Origin: Staphylococcus pseudoxylosus
GTDB lineage: Bacteria; Bacillota; Bacilli; Staphylococcales; Staphylococcaceae
Assembly: GCF_003697915.1 (NCBI RefSeq)
Contig: NZ_RCVN01000021.1
Span: forward strand, 1-32,097
Direction: 5' to 3'
DNA: 32,097 bases
In this document: positions 7,145-15,019 of the stretch, in pieces
Position numbering within the stretch: the first letter of the stretch is position 1
Layout of the letters: every line of letters begins with the position of its first letter
Notes under the pieces: model-generated
Databases searched by the model: none
Seen by the model: the letters and a program-made list of their open reading frames with translations, nothing else
Told to the model about the DNA's origin: nothing
Translations under genes and position numbers: made by a program

Positions 7145-8625
7145 ATAGTGTCACCTTTCAAATCATATTTTGTAAATTTTAGATAGGCTTGGCCTGATTC
7201 AGTAGATGTTTTAATGCCTGTTGCATTTTCATCTGTAAATATTCTTGTCGTCATCACACGCTCACCATCATTACAGAAAATTTCAACACTAGAAGTATCT
7301 ACAAATAACTGTAGTTTGGATAACGGTGTATCTAAATAAGTGCTTCTCGTTGTACCTTCAACAGGTTCTGGTAATTGACCACTTTCACTGCGGTCTAATG
7401 TTAATTTCTGTTCCCTCTTATTATACGTAATTAGTGTCGATTCAGTCTTAGATGTTCTTACTTCAAAGTAAACTTCTGTCGCCTCATTTTCCAAAATATC
7501 GATGATTAATTCAAACTGTTTGCCTTCATACGGATGCAATTGTCTAGTGAATTTATTAGCATAACCTAGTGCAGTTTCTTCATTTGTGCGCAGTTTTTCA
7601 AGCGCTTTTAATGGACGTTGCTTTAAATTACCTGACTCAATTGTCAATACACGTGGGATAGTTAAACAATGCGCCCAACCATCTGCATCTGAAGGATAGT
7701 TGATTTCTGGTAAACCCATCCACCCAATTAATATGCGTTGACCATTTTCATCTAAGAATGTCTGAGGAGCATAAAAATCAAAACCATAATCTAATTCATG
7801 AAAATCACCATGGTTCATAGTTAAATTGTTAATATCATACTGTCCCATAATATAACCAGATTGATAAATATTATTAAAGCGTTCCCCTTCTGAGTCTATA
7901 CCTTGAGGGCAAAACAGTAACATGTCATAGCCGTTTAAATTAAAATAATCTGGGCACTCCCACATATAACCAAAATCATCTAGATTCGTTTGTATCTCCC
8001 CTTGAAATTCCCAGTTTACGATATCTGTTGAACGATATTGCAGAATTCTCCCCTGTTTTTTAATATTTTGTGCAGCTATCATTGCGTAATAAACTCCATC
8101 TTGAACATGTACCTTTGGATCTCTAAAATGTTGAGTATAGCCAAACGGTGGTTCTGATATCACTGCTTTAGGAAATTTATTTACCGAACCATCCTTAGCC
8201 ATTTTTGCTATATGTTGTGTAGAGATTCTATTCCAATCACTATCACGATGGTTTGCTGTATACATATAATATAAATGATCATGATATTCAAATGCACTGC
8301 CACTATATACACCATGACTATCGTCTTTCGTATCAGGTTTAATCGTTGGACCAATTGCCTCAAAATCCACAAGGTCCTTACTTTGATATGTATACCAATA
8401 TTTCAATCCATGTACAGGTCCTAAAGGAAACCATTGATGAGATACATAATAATTCCCTTTGAAATAGATAAGTCCATTAGGATCATTTAACAATCCTATT
8501 TGGGGTTGTATATGAAAAGTTTGTCTATATTCTGACTGTTTAACTTGTTCAGTTAATGATTCAATCGTTTGTTGATCAACATCTTCATATTTTTGATAAC
8601 GTTGTTCTTTTGTCCACTCCGTCAT
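7141..8625 (-). CDS. scrB: Sucrose-6-phosphate hydrolase, GH32
   Basis: Hydrolyses sucrose-6-phosphate, delivered by the phosphotransferase system, to glucose-6-phosphate and fructose. The 494-residue protein shows all GH32 catalytic motifs: the nucleophile Asp48 in GLLNDPNG, the transition-state residue Asp169 in FRDPKV, and the acid/base Glu223 in MWECPDY. A five-bladed propeller fills about 35-340, followed by the C-terminal beta-sandwich. No signal peptide is present, so it acts in the cytosol. ATG 8625 is preceded by AGGAGG at good distance. The sucrose transporter gene is not in the window. Expression is probably controlled by ScrR through the site just upstream. Confidence 0.93.
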   Translation of the reverse strand: MTEWTKEQRYQKYEDVDQQTIESLTEQVKQSEYRQTFHIQPQIGLLNDPNGLIYFKGNYYVSHQWFPLGPVHGLKYWYTYQSKDLVDFEAIGPTIKPDTKDDSHGVYSGSAFEYHDHLYYMYTANHRDSDWNRISTQHIAKMAKDGSVNKFPKAVISEPPFGYTQHFRDPKVHVQDGVYYAMIAAQNIKKQGRILQYRSTDIVNWEFQGEIQTNLDDFGYMWECPDYFNLNGYDMLLFCPQGIDSEGERFNNIYQSGYIMGQYDINNLTMNHGDFHELDYGFDFYAPQTFLDENGQRILIGWMGLPEINYPSDADGWAHCLTIPRVLTIESGNLKQRPLKALEKLRTNEETALGYANKFTRQLHPYEGKQFELIIDILENEATEVYFEVRTSKTESTLITYNKREQKLTLDRSESGQLPEPVEGTTRSTYLDTPLSKLQLFVDTSSVEIFCNDGERVMTTRIFTDENATGIKTSTESGQAYLKFTKYDLKGDTI

Positions 8626-8664
8626 GGTGCGTGTCCTCCTATTTTAAAAATAATCTCATTTAAA

Positions 8665-8678
8665 TGGTACCGGTTCCA
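8665..8678. promoter_or_regulatory. Candidate ScrR operator / cre-like site upstream of scrB
   Basis: TGGTACCGGTTCCA is an imperfect palindrome (13 of 14 symmetric positions fit apart from the T/A pair) of LacI-family type. It matches the CcpA cre consensus at 12 of 14 positions. It lies between scrR and the scrB start, downstream of a TATATT that may be the -10 of scrB, a position suited to repression. ScrR of S. xylosus is known to bind a palindrome at its scrB promoter. Sequence alone does not separate ScrR from CcpA. Confidence 0.65.
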
Positions 8679-8709
8679 TAATATACTTTTTCATCATACC
8701 ATTTTTCTT

Positions 8710-9672
8710 TTAATTTTTAAATGATTGTTCAACATCAATAATAATACGTTGTTCAATTTCTTGATGTTGTATCATCTGATTTAATTTGTCCATAGCTACA
8801 CTACCTGCGTATTCAAAATTGTAATTTATGGTATTGATAGAGGGTGACACAATATCAGTTACTGGATCTCCACCAAACCCTACAATATACTTTTCATGCT
8901 TATGTGGCGTGTGCTCTGAATTATATTTATGTATGGCTAAGGCAATTGAATCTGTAGCACCAACAATTGCGTCATAATGAGGGTATGCTTGTAATGCCTC
9001 TACAACATCGATCATCGCCTCTTGATAATTAAATGATGTAAGTGAAATATGAGGTTGTATGTCATGTACTTCTAAACCCGCAATGAGACCTTCTTTACGT
9101 TGAACACCTACAGCAATATCACTTTCTGTCACACCAAAGAATTTAATATCGTTATAACCTTTTTGACCTAACATATCACCAACTAAATATCCAGCTTGAT
9201 AATCATTATGAATGATGCAATGTAAATCATCATGTGCTTGACCAACAATAATCACAGGAACATTTATTTTATTTATAACTTCTAAATGTTTGTCTGTGAT
9301 TTCTGTTGCCATGAAGACAATACCATCTACCTTACTTCTATAAAATGTTTCAAGGGCATCAATTTCTAATTGAGTATTAAGATTTGTATAATTTAGAAGC
9401 AAACTATAATTCAATTGATCACAGATTGTTTTGACACCTTTAATTGTTTCATCGACAGCAAAAGAGTTCATTCTAGGTATAATTGCCCCTATCATATTAG
9501 TTCTACGCGCACGTAAACTTTGTGCAAATTGATTAGGCTGATAGTCATTTTCTCGAATAATTTTATCTAATCTTTGTTTAGTTTTTAAACTTACTGAACC
9601 ATTATTTAAATATCTCGACACTGTACTTTTTGAAACCCCAGCAATCTTAGCTATATCAGCAATGTTCTTCAT
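8710..9672 (-). CDS. scrR: Sucrose operon repressor, LacI family
   Basis: A 320-residue LacI/GalR regulator. The N-terminal helix-turn-helix is NIADIAKIAGVSKSTVSRYLNN (about 3-24), with the hinge region through about residue 60, then a periplasmic-binding-protein-like effector domain (NMIGAIIPRMNS onward). It likely represses scrB-scrK in the absence of a sucrose-derived signal. It is encoded directly upstream of scrB on the same strand, 84 bp apart, and could be co-transcribed with it or read from its own promoter. The ATG at 9672 follows GAGAGTGAG. The ligand is inferred from context. Confidence 0.88.
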   Translation of the reverse strand: MKNIADIAKIAGVSKSTVSRYLNNGSVSLKTKQRLDKIIRENDYQPNQFAQSLRARRTNMIGAIIPRMNSFAVDETIKGVKTICDQLNYSLLLNYTNLNTQLEIDALETFYRSKVDGIVFMATEITDKHLEVINKINVPVIIVGQAHDDLHCIIHNDYQAGYLVGDMLGQKGYNDIKFFGVTESDIAVGVQRKEGLIAGLEVHDIQPHISLTSFNYQEAMIDVVEALQAYPHYDAIVGATDSIALAIHKYNSEHTPHKHEKYIVGFGGDPVTDIVSPSINTINYNFEYAGSVAMDKLNQMIQHQEIEQRIIIDVEQSFKN

Positions 9673-9725
9673 ATTTTCTCACTCTCATTAATTAACTATT
9701 ATAAACAATACTTATTTTATCATAA

Positions 9726-9739
9726 TGCAACCGCTTTAA
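9726..9739. promoter_or_regulatory. cre/LacI-type operator candidate upstream of scrR
   Basis: TGCAACCGCTTTAA fits the cre consensus at 12 of 14 positions and lies about 55 bp before the scrR start. It may mediate catabolite control or autoregulation. The match is modest and could be chance. Confidence 0.35.
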
Positions 9740-9866
9740 ATACTATTTAAATCTACGTTTATAGAAAGGTTAAAACTTACTATTATTATCTCTATATAAG
9801 TAACATATAAGTTAAGTTTTCAATATGATATAGTTGTGGAAATAACAACTTTAGGAGAGATATGTC

Positions 9867-10021
9867 ATGGATAAAGGGAAACTGTACACCTTTATAACAT
9901 TAAGTATTTGCATAATAGTGATTGTTATTTGTTTACCATTTTTTCAGCTTTTCTTCCTATAATCATATTAATTATTACCTTTATCTTTAAAGCTAAAGGC
10001 AATCATAATGATAAAGATTAA
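9867..10021 (+). pseudogene. Small hydrophobic protein gene interrupted by a frameshift
   Basis: ATG 9867 has AGGAGAG 7 nt upstream. The frame gives a 31-residue hydrophobic peptide (MDKGKLYTFITLSICIIVIV and on) and stops at TAA 9960-9962. If one T is added to the run of six at 9939-9944, the frame continues as FSAFLPIIILIITFIFKAKGN and ends at TAA 10019-10021, giving a 51-residue protein with two membrane segments and a charged tail. That product resembles its neighbour at 10062 (AFSIYLVMILPIIMLIIGIY). The simplest reading is slippage from T7 to T6, leaving a broken copy. Phase variation, programmed frameshifting or a sequencing error cannot be excluded. Function unknown. Confidence 0.6.
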
Positions 10022-10061
10022 CAGGGTTATTGATTATATACTTGTTTAATGGAGGGAAAAC

Positions 10062-10244
10062 ATGACAAGAACTGTAAAGTTAAATCTATTAAATTTATTT
10101 TTACTTATTGTTTTAATACTAGCGTTAACTACTAATATCTTTGAAGCTTTTTCTATTTATTTGGTCATGATACTTCCAATAATAATGTTAATAATTGGAA
10201 TCTATGTATTAATCACAAATATTAACAAACAAAATTCTGATTAA
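10062..10244 (+). CDS. Small membrane protein of unknown function
   Basis: A 60-residue protein with GGAGGG 5 nt before its ATG. Two hydrophobic helices are visible, about 8-32 and 34-52, after a positive N-terminus (MTRTVK) and before a polar tail (TNINKQNSD), as in a hairpin inserted into the cytoplasmic membrane with both ends inside. It lies 40 bp after the frameshifted relative at 9867 and is followed by a strong terminator, so the pair probably forms one transcript. I do not recognise a family. Confidence 0.7.
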   Translation: MTRTVKLNLLNLFLLIVLILALTTNIFEAFSIYLVMILPIIMLIIGIYVLITNINKQNSD

Positions 10245-10257
10245 AAAATAAATAAAT

Positions 10258-10302
10258 AAAAATGGTCGAACTCAAAGCATAGCTAGGAATTCGACCATTT
10301 TT
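10258..10302. terminator. Terminator after the small membrane-protein genes
   Basis: AAAAATGGTCGAA (10258-10270) and TTCGACCATTTTT (10290-10302) form a perfect 13-bp stem with a 19-nt loop, with T-rich DNA on the plus side and TTTATTTATTT on the minus side. It can also serve the minus-strand tusA-like gene. Confidence 0.85.
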
Positions 10303-10381
10303 ATTTTAATTATTATGTTGTCTAATTGACTAAGTGCAGTTCACTTACAGTGTCAGTGTCAATCTCAACCCCAACTCTTAA

Positions 10382-10606
10382 TTAAGCTTTTTGAATTGTG
10401 ATTGTCCATGATGCATCATCTAACTGTTCATAATTTGTAACTGGATAGCCTTGCTCAGCTGCCCAATTTGGTAATGCTTCAGTTGCTTGTGTACAATCAA
10501 AATCTATTTTTAATTCATCACCATTATCTAACGTGTTCATTTTCTTTTGTGCTTCTATTAACGGGAATGGACAAACCATTCCAACTGTACCTAACTCGTG
10601 TACCAT
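10382..10606 (-). CDS. TusA-family sulfur carrier protein
   Basis: A 74-residue protein of the TusA/YeeD/YedF family. The single conserved cysteine, Cys12 in GMVCPFPLIEAQKKM, sits in the CPxP motif that begins the first helix; it carries sulfur as a persulfide. The gene follows the YeeE-like transporter by about 20 bp on the same strand, and this pairing is the rule for YeeE-YeeD, where the small protein helps thiosulfate uptake or receives its sulfur. The start ATG has AGGAGG upstream. It is the second gene of a two-gene operon. Confidence 0.88.
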   Translation of the reverse strand: MVHELGTVGMVCPFPLIEAQKKMNTLDNGDELKIDFDCTQATEALPNWAAEQGYPVTNYEQLDDASWTITIQKA

Positions 10607-10627
10607 AATTTGTGCCTCCTATAATAA

Positions 10628-11716
10628 TTATATTGTTTGCGTTTGTGACGTTACAGCTTCATTAGAAGTTTGCTTCTGCGCTTTTTTCATAGGTCTGATA
10701 AATACAAAATAACTCATTGTCCAAGCTCCTAAGATCATTGAAGCAAGTGCAATCCAACCCTTCCATGACATCGTAGCTGTTTCTACTAGTCCATTACCGA
10801 TTGAACAACCACCTGCTACTGAAGCACCAAATCCCATAAACACGCCACCAATAATACTGTTACGAATCGTTTTTTTATCTGGTAATCTCCATTTAAACTC
10901 TCTTGCACCTTTAGCTGCAATATAAGACCCTAGGAATATTCCAAGAACTAAGAAAACACCCCAGTCTAATAATTTCAAATCACCAGTTACAAAGAACTGT
11001 ACCAGATTAGCGGATGGTGTTGTAATACCTAGCCCATACATTCTTCCTGTAGACTCACTTACTGGCCATGCAATTAATGCGATGAGTCCTACAGCAATTG
11101 CAGCCACAAATGGATGGTATTTCTTTTCAAATAAATAATGACGCATACCTGTGAATTTCTGTTTTAATTTAGGAACAGCAAATTTAGGTTTCGGTTTGCG
11201 TAATGTTTTGACTACGAAAAATACTGTAATAGCTGTAAGTAATGCTACCCATATCCATGTCGGTATCCCTGTAGTTTGTGACATACTCGTATTAACATTT
11301 GTAGGCTTATTTAAACCATCCATGAATGGTAACAATAAACCATATTTCGTAGCTGCAGAAGTAAATGCATAGGCGATGAGTGCCACCCAACTCCCTATTA
11401 AACCTTCACCTGCTCTATACCATGTACCGGTTGCACATCCACCAGCTAATATAATACCTAAACCAAATATAAATGAACCTATTACCGTTCCAATAATAGG
11501 ATAAGTTGACTCAGGTATTTGTACTAAACCAGTTGAAGTCAAAATGAGCAATCCTATACTTTGAACTGTAATTGCTATAAGTAATGCATAAAACATTTTG
11601 TTACTCTTTTGAATATACATATCTCTAAATCCACCAGCTAAACAAAACCGTGTTCTTTGCATAACAAAGCCTAAAAGACTTCCCACAATAATGCCGCTGA
11701 TTATTAACCAAGTCAT
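10628..11716 (-). CDS. YeeE/YedE-family thiosulfate (sulfur compound) transporter
   Basis: An integral membrane protein of 362 residues with about ten hydrophobic segments. The three cysteines that define YeeE are all present: Cys25 in RTRFCLAGGFRD, Cys94 in LAGGCATGTWYRAGEG and Cys304 in VAGGCSIGNG. In the characterised YeeE these line the path along which thiosulfate is passed. A longer frame begins at 11782, but ATG 11716 is preferred: AAAGAGG lies upstream at good spacing, the RTRFC loop is then at the usual position, and a promoter match lies inside the longer N-terminus. Operon with the TusA-like gene. The likely role is thiosulfate import for cysteine synthesis. Confidence 0.87.
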   Translation of the reverse strand: MTWLIISGIIVGSLLGFVMQRTRFCLAGGFRDMYIQKSNKMFYALLIAITVQSIGLLILTSTGLVQIPESTYPIIGTVIGSFIFGLGIILAGGCATGTWYRAGEGLIGSWVALIAYAFTSAATKYGLLLPFMDGLNKPTNVNTSMSQTTGIPTWIWVALLTAITVFFVVKTLRKPKPKFAVPKLKQKFTGMRHYLFEKKYHPFVAAIAVGLIALIAWPVSESTGRMYGLGITTPSANLVQFFVTGDLKLLDWGVFLVLGIFLGSYIAAKGAREFKWRLPDKKTIRNSIIGGVFMGFGASVAGGCSIGNGLVETATMSWKGWIALASMILGAWTMSYFVFIRPMKKAQKQTSNEAVTSQTQTI

Positions 11717-11753
11717 ATTAATAACCTCTTTCCCGATAAAATCAATAAGATTA

Positions 11754-11782
11754 ATAATATTAGAAATCATATAAAATTTCAA
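11754..11782 (-). promoter_or_regulatory. Candidate promoter of the yeeE-tusA pair
   Basis: On the minus strand TTGAAA (11782-11777) and TATTAT (11759-11754) have a 17-nt spacer and end 38 nt before ATG 11716. It supports the shorter start of the transporter. Confidence 0.6.
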
Positions 11783-11931
11783 CCTTGCAACTCACAAATT
11801 TTTAACTTTCTGCTAACTTATATAGTAACAATATTCGAAATTCAAATTAAACATACATAAAAAAATAGTTTTTTATAAACACAGCACACTGAGTGTATAA
11901 CTGTATCTATAAAAAACTAACTAATTATTTT

Positions 11932-12579
11932 TTATTTATTGCTATAATTTTTCATAAAAAATAATAAAGACTGTAATTCAATACCTAAATCAATATGATG
12001 TACTTGAACGTCTGATGGCGTTAGTACACGACTTGGTGTAAAGTTAAGTATCCCTTTAACACCTGAATCTACTAATACGTCAGCTACGTTTTGAGCCGCT
12101 TCTTCAGGCGTAGTCAATATCACTACATCTATATCTTCTTGTGATAATATTTCCTTTATTTTATCAAATGAACTTACTGTCACTTTACCTATTTGTGTCC
12201 CAATAACCTCTTCACGAATATCGAATGCTTCAGTTATAGTCATTTCATCATGTATTGAAAAGTTATATGTTAATAATGCTTTACCTAAGTTCCCTACACC
12301 TACAATTGCAATTTTAATCTCGTCATTTTCGCTAATTTCATTTTTAAAAAAATGTAATAAGCTATCAATATTATAGCCATAGCCTTTCTTGCCTAACTCG
12401 CCAAAATAAGAAAAATCTCTTCGAATCGTTGCAGAATCAATATTTAAGCCTTCACTGATGGCTTTAGAATTAACTCTATCAATGCCTTTAGATTTTAATG
12501 TATTGACGAATCTATAATATAACGGTAAACGTTTCAATGTGGCACGAGGAATCTTTTCGCTTTGATTAGCCAAGATCAT
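11932..12579 (-). CDS. rex: Redox-sensing transcriptional repressor Rex
   Basis: Rex binds DNA when NAD+ is high and lets go when NADH rises, and so controls fermentation and anaerobic genes. The 215-residue protein has an N-terminal winged helix (about 10-75, with [26 protein letters not shown]) and a Rossmann domain with the dinucleotide motif GVGNLGKAL (94-102). The C-terminal swapped helix ends in [14 protein letters not shown]. Length and motifs are normal. The start is supported by GGGGGAAATG just upstream. It is divergent from the ABC-F gene; no clear Rex operator (TTGTGA-N6-TCACAA) is visible in that 145-bp gap, so autoregulation is not suggested. Confidence 0.94.
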   Translation of the reverse strand: MILANQSEKIPRATLKRLPLYYRFVNTLKSKGIDRVNSKAISEGLNIDSATIRRDFSYFGELGKKGYGYNIDSLLHFFKNEISENDEIKIAIVGVGNLGKALLTYNFSIHDEMTITEAFDIREEVIGTQIGKVTVSSFDKIKEILSQEDIDVVILTTPEEAAQNVADVLVDSGVKGILNFTPSRVLTPSDVQVHHIDLGIELQSLLFFMKNYSNK

Positions 12580-12629
12580 TTCCCCCTAATTCATTATCTG
12601 TTATTCATTAATCTTATAATCACTACAAC

Positions 12630-12658
12630 ATTATACATGACTGAATAATAAAAATAAA
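12630..12658 (-). promoter_or_regulatory. Candidate rex promoter
   Basis: On the minus strand TTTATT (12658-12653) and a perfect TATAAT (12635-12630) are 17 nt apart, about 50 nt before the rex start. Confidence 0.6.
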
Positions 12659-12667
12659 CAATGATAG

Positions 12668-12696
12668 TTTTAACAACACGCTGAATACTGTAGAAT
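12668..12696 (+). promoter_or_regulatory. Candidate promoter of the ABC-F gene
   Basis: TTTTAA (12668-12673) and TAGAAT (12691-12696) with a 17-nt spacer. Transcription would start near 12703, which excludes the upstream start codon at 12695 and favours ATG 12725. Confidence 0.5.
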
Positions 12697-12724
12697 GATA
12701 ATGAATAGAGAGGTGCAAAATCAG

Positions 12725-14653
12725 ATGATATTATTACAACTCAATGATTTAACTAAATCATTCGACGGCGAAGACATTTTTAATAATGTGGATTTTGAAG
12801 TTAAAACTGGTGAACGCATTGGTATTGTAGGTCGTAATGGCGCCGGAAAATCTACATTAATGAAAATAATTGCTGGTGTTGAAGATTATGATAGTGGTCA
12901 TATTTCTAAGAGTAAAAATTTAAAACTTGGTTATTTAACACAGCAAATGACATTAAATACAGATCAAACTGTGTTTGAAGAAATGTCTAAGCCGTTTGAA
13001 GCAATGAAAAATTTAGAACAAGAAATGAAATTGGAAACAGATTGGTTAGCGCAACATGCGGATGAGTATGATACTGAGACATATAAATCTCATATCGATC
13101 GCTATGAAGCATTATCCAATCAATTTGAACAACAAGATGGCTATCAATATGAAAGCAAAATTAAAACAGTCTTACACGGACTGAATTTTAGTGAAGCGGA
13201 TTTCGACCGACCTATCAATGACTTTAGCGGCGGCCAAAAAACAAGATTATCTTTGGCACAAATGTTATTAAGCGAGCCTGATTTATTACTTTTGGACGAA
13301 CCCACCAACCATTTAGACATGGAAACGACCCAATGGTTAGAAAGTTATTTAAATTACTTTAAAGGTGCCATTGTAATTATTAGTCATGATAGATACTTCT
13401 TAGATAAAATTGTGACTCAAATTTATGATGTTGCACTCGGTGATGTCCAACATTATGTAGGTAATTATGCCCAGTTTATTGATCAAAGAGATAAATATTA
13501 TGAAAAACGTATGCAAGAATATGAGAATCAACAAGCTGAAATTAAACGATTAGAGACTTTTGTCGATAAAAATATTGCTCGCGCTTCTACTACAGGTATG
13601 GCTAAGAGCCGTAGGAAAATGTTAGAAAAGATTGAACGCATTAATAAACCTATGATTGATGCTAAAAGTGCCAACATTCAATTTGAATTTGATCGTAATA
13701 CTGGTAATGATGTCTTCCATATAAAAAATTTAGAAATTGGCTATGCGTCTCCAATTACTAAAGGCATTACTTTTGAAGTAACAAAAGGAGATCATATTGC
13801 AATTATCGGCCCTAATGGTATTGGGAAATCAACTTTAATAAAAACCATTGCCAATATACAAAATCCTTTAAATGGGACAATCACTACCGGTGCCAACTTA
13901 AAAATTGGTTATTATGATCAAAAACAAGCCGAATTCAAATCAAATAAAACAATACTTGATTACTTATGGGACCAATACCCTACTATGAATGAAAAAGACA
14001 TTCGTGCTGTTTTAGGTCGTTTTCTATTTGTACAAGAAGACGTTAAAAAAATAATTAACGATCTATCGGGTGGCGAGAAAGCACGTTTACAGCTTGCCTT
14101 ATTGATGCTTGAGCGAAACAATGTACTCATTTTAGATGAACCTACAAACCATTTAGATATAGATTCAAAAGAAATGTTAGAACAAGCTTTAGCAAACTTT
14201 AAAGGCACAATCCTATTTGTATCTCATGATCGTTATTTTATTAATGAATTAGCCAATAAAGTTTACGATTTAGATTTTGATGGTGGCACAATGTATCTAG
14301 GGAATTATCAATATTATATTGAAAAAACTGAAGAAAAAGCAGCATTAAAAGCAAAAGAAGAATTAGAAAATCCAACAGTAAATGATACGGTTATCAAACA
14401 AAATGACTCATATGTTGATCAAAAACAACAAAAGCGTGAACAACGTCAAATCGAACGTCAAATTGAAACATGTGAATTAAATATCGAAACCTATGAAGAA
14501 GAAATAAATAACATTAATCATCAACTTACTTTGCCAGACGTATACTCTGATCCTGAAAAAGCAAACGCCTTAGCAATTTCAAAATCAGAAATCGAACAAA
14601 AACTAGAACAAGTCATGGCTGAATGGGCAGAATTACAAGAAAAGTTAATATGA
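12725..14653 (+). CDS. ABC-F family ATPase, YdiF type
   Basis: A soluble protein with two ABC ATPase domains and no membrane segments, as in translation factors of the ABC-F family that act at the ribosomal E site. Numbered from ATG 12725 (642 residues): Walker A GRNGAGKST (36-44), signature SGGQK (168-172), Walker B LLLLDEPTNHLD (187-198); the inter-domain linker at about 255-320 is rich in charge; the second Walker A is GPNGIGKST (362-370) with signature SGGEK and LILDEPTNHLD later. A coiled-coil C-terminal tail (about 560-642) is typical of YdiF and Uup. The start is chosen from GAGGTG 9 nt upstream. The linker does not show it to be a drug-resistance (Vga/Msr) member. Closest in layout to B. 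subtilis YdiF; its exact role is unknown. Confidence 0.88.
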   Translation: MILLQLNDLTKSFDGEDIFNNVDFEVKTGERIGIVGRNGAGKSTLMKIIAGVEDYDSGHISKSKNLKLGYLTQQMTLNTDQTVFEEMSKPFEAMKNLEQEMKLETDWLAQHADEYDTETYKSHIDRYEALSNQFEQQDGYQYESKIKTVLHGLNFSEADFDRPINDFSGGQKTRLSLAQMLLSEPDLLLLDEPTNHLDMETTQWLESYLNYFKGAIVIISHDRYFLDKIVTQIYDVALGDVQHYVGNYAQFIDQRDKYYEKRMQEYENQQAEIKRLETFVDKNIARASTTGMAKSRRKMLEKIERINKPMIDAKSANIQFEFDRNTGNDVFHIKNLEIGYASPITKGITFEVTKGDHIAIIGPNGIGKSTLIKTIANIQNPLNGTITTGANLKIGYYDQKQAEFKSNKTILDYLWDQYPTMNEKDIRAVLGRFLFVQEDVKKIINDLSGGEKARLQLALLMLERNNVLILDEPTNHLDIDSKEMLEQALANFKGTILFVSHDRYFINELANKVYDLDFDGGTMYLGNYQYYIEKTEEKAALKAKEELENPTVNDTVIKQNDSYVDQKQQKREQRQIERQIETCELNIETYEEEINNINHQLTLPDVYSDPEKANALAISKSEIEQKLEQVMAEWAELQEKLI

Positions 14654-14668
14654 ATCCTAATTCAAAAC

Positions 14669-14702
14669 AAAAGTTAAAGTAGAATTTTCTACTTTAACTT
14701 TT
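14669..14702 (+). terminator. Terminator after the ABC-F gene
   Basis: AAAGTTAAAGTAGAA pairs with TTCTACTTTAACTTT across a 2-nt loop and is followed by a run of T. Confidence 0.85.
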
Positions 14703-14756
14703 TTTCTTATCTTGAAATATACAATAACTATTCACATTCTTCTCCCTATAACAAAG

Positions 14757-14887
14757 GCTATCCACAAAGTTATCCTAGTTATCCACAAGTAAAAAGCAAT
14801 CTTTTTTTGCGTATAAAATTCAGATAATAACTTATATCCACATACTTTACCCAAACTTATCCACAGTTTGTGCACTATTTGTTGATA
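14757..14887. promoter_or_regulatory. Cluster of DnaA boxes in the 14654-15019 intergenic region
   Basis: Five 9-mers match the DnaA box TTATCCACA within 131 bp. Two are perfect (14778-14786 and 14856-14864). Three have one mismatch: CTATCCACA (14757-14765), ATATCCACA (14833-14841) and, on the other strand, TGTTGATAA (14879-14887). A partial TTATCC also stands at 14769. No dnaA, dnaN or AT-rich 13-mer array is nearby, so this is not oriC. It fits a DnaA-binding cluster that titrates or regulates DnaA. As I recall, B. subtilis has such a cluster between gcp and ydiF, both of which have counterparts here. The rest of the gap, to 15019, shows only the ribosome binding site of the next gene. Confidence 0.8.
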
Positions 14888-15019
14888 AGTACGCATGTTC
14901 TCTATTGACATCAGCTTATTCTTTCTTATGTAAGCTATTATCTCAATTTGTGAAATTTTAGCGATAATGTCATAATTATCTCATAGTTATTTACATATTA
15001 ATAAAGGGAGTAATACAAC

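Noticed and set aside
12580..12724. Rex autoregulatory operator
   Set aside because: No TTGTGA...TCACAA pair is found between rex and the ABC-F gene.
14654..15019. Chromosomal replication origin
   Set aside because: DnaA boxes are present, but dnaA, dnaN and an AT-rich unwinding array are absent.
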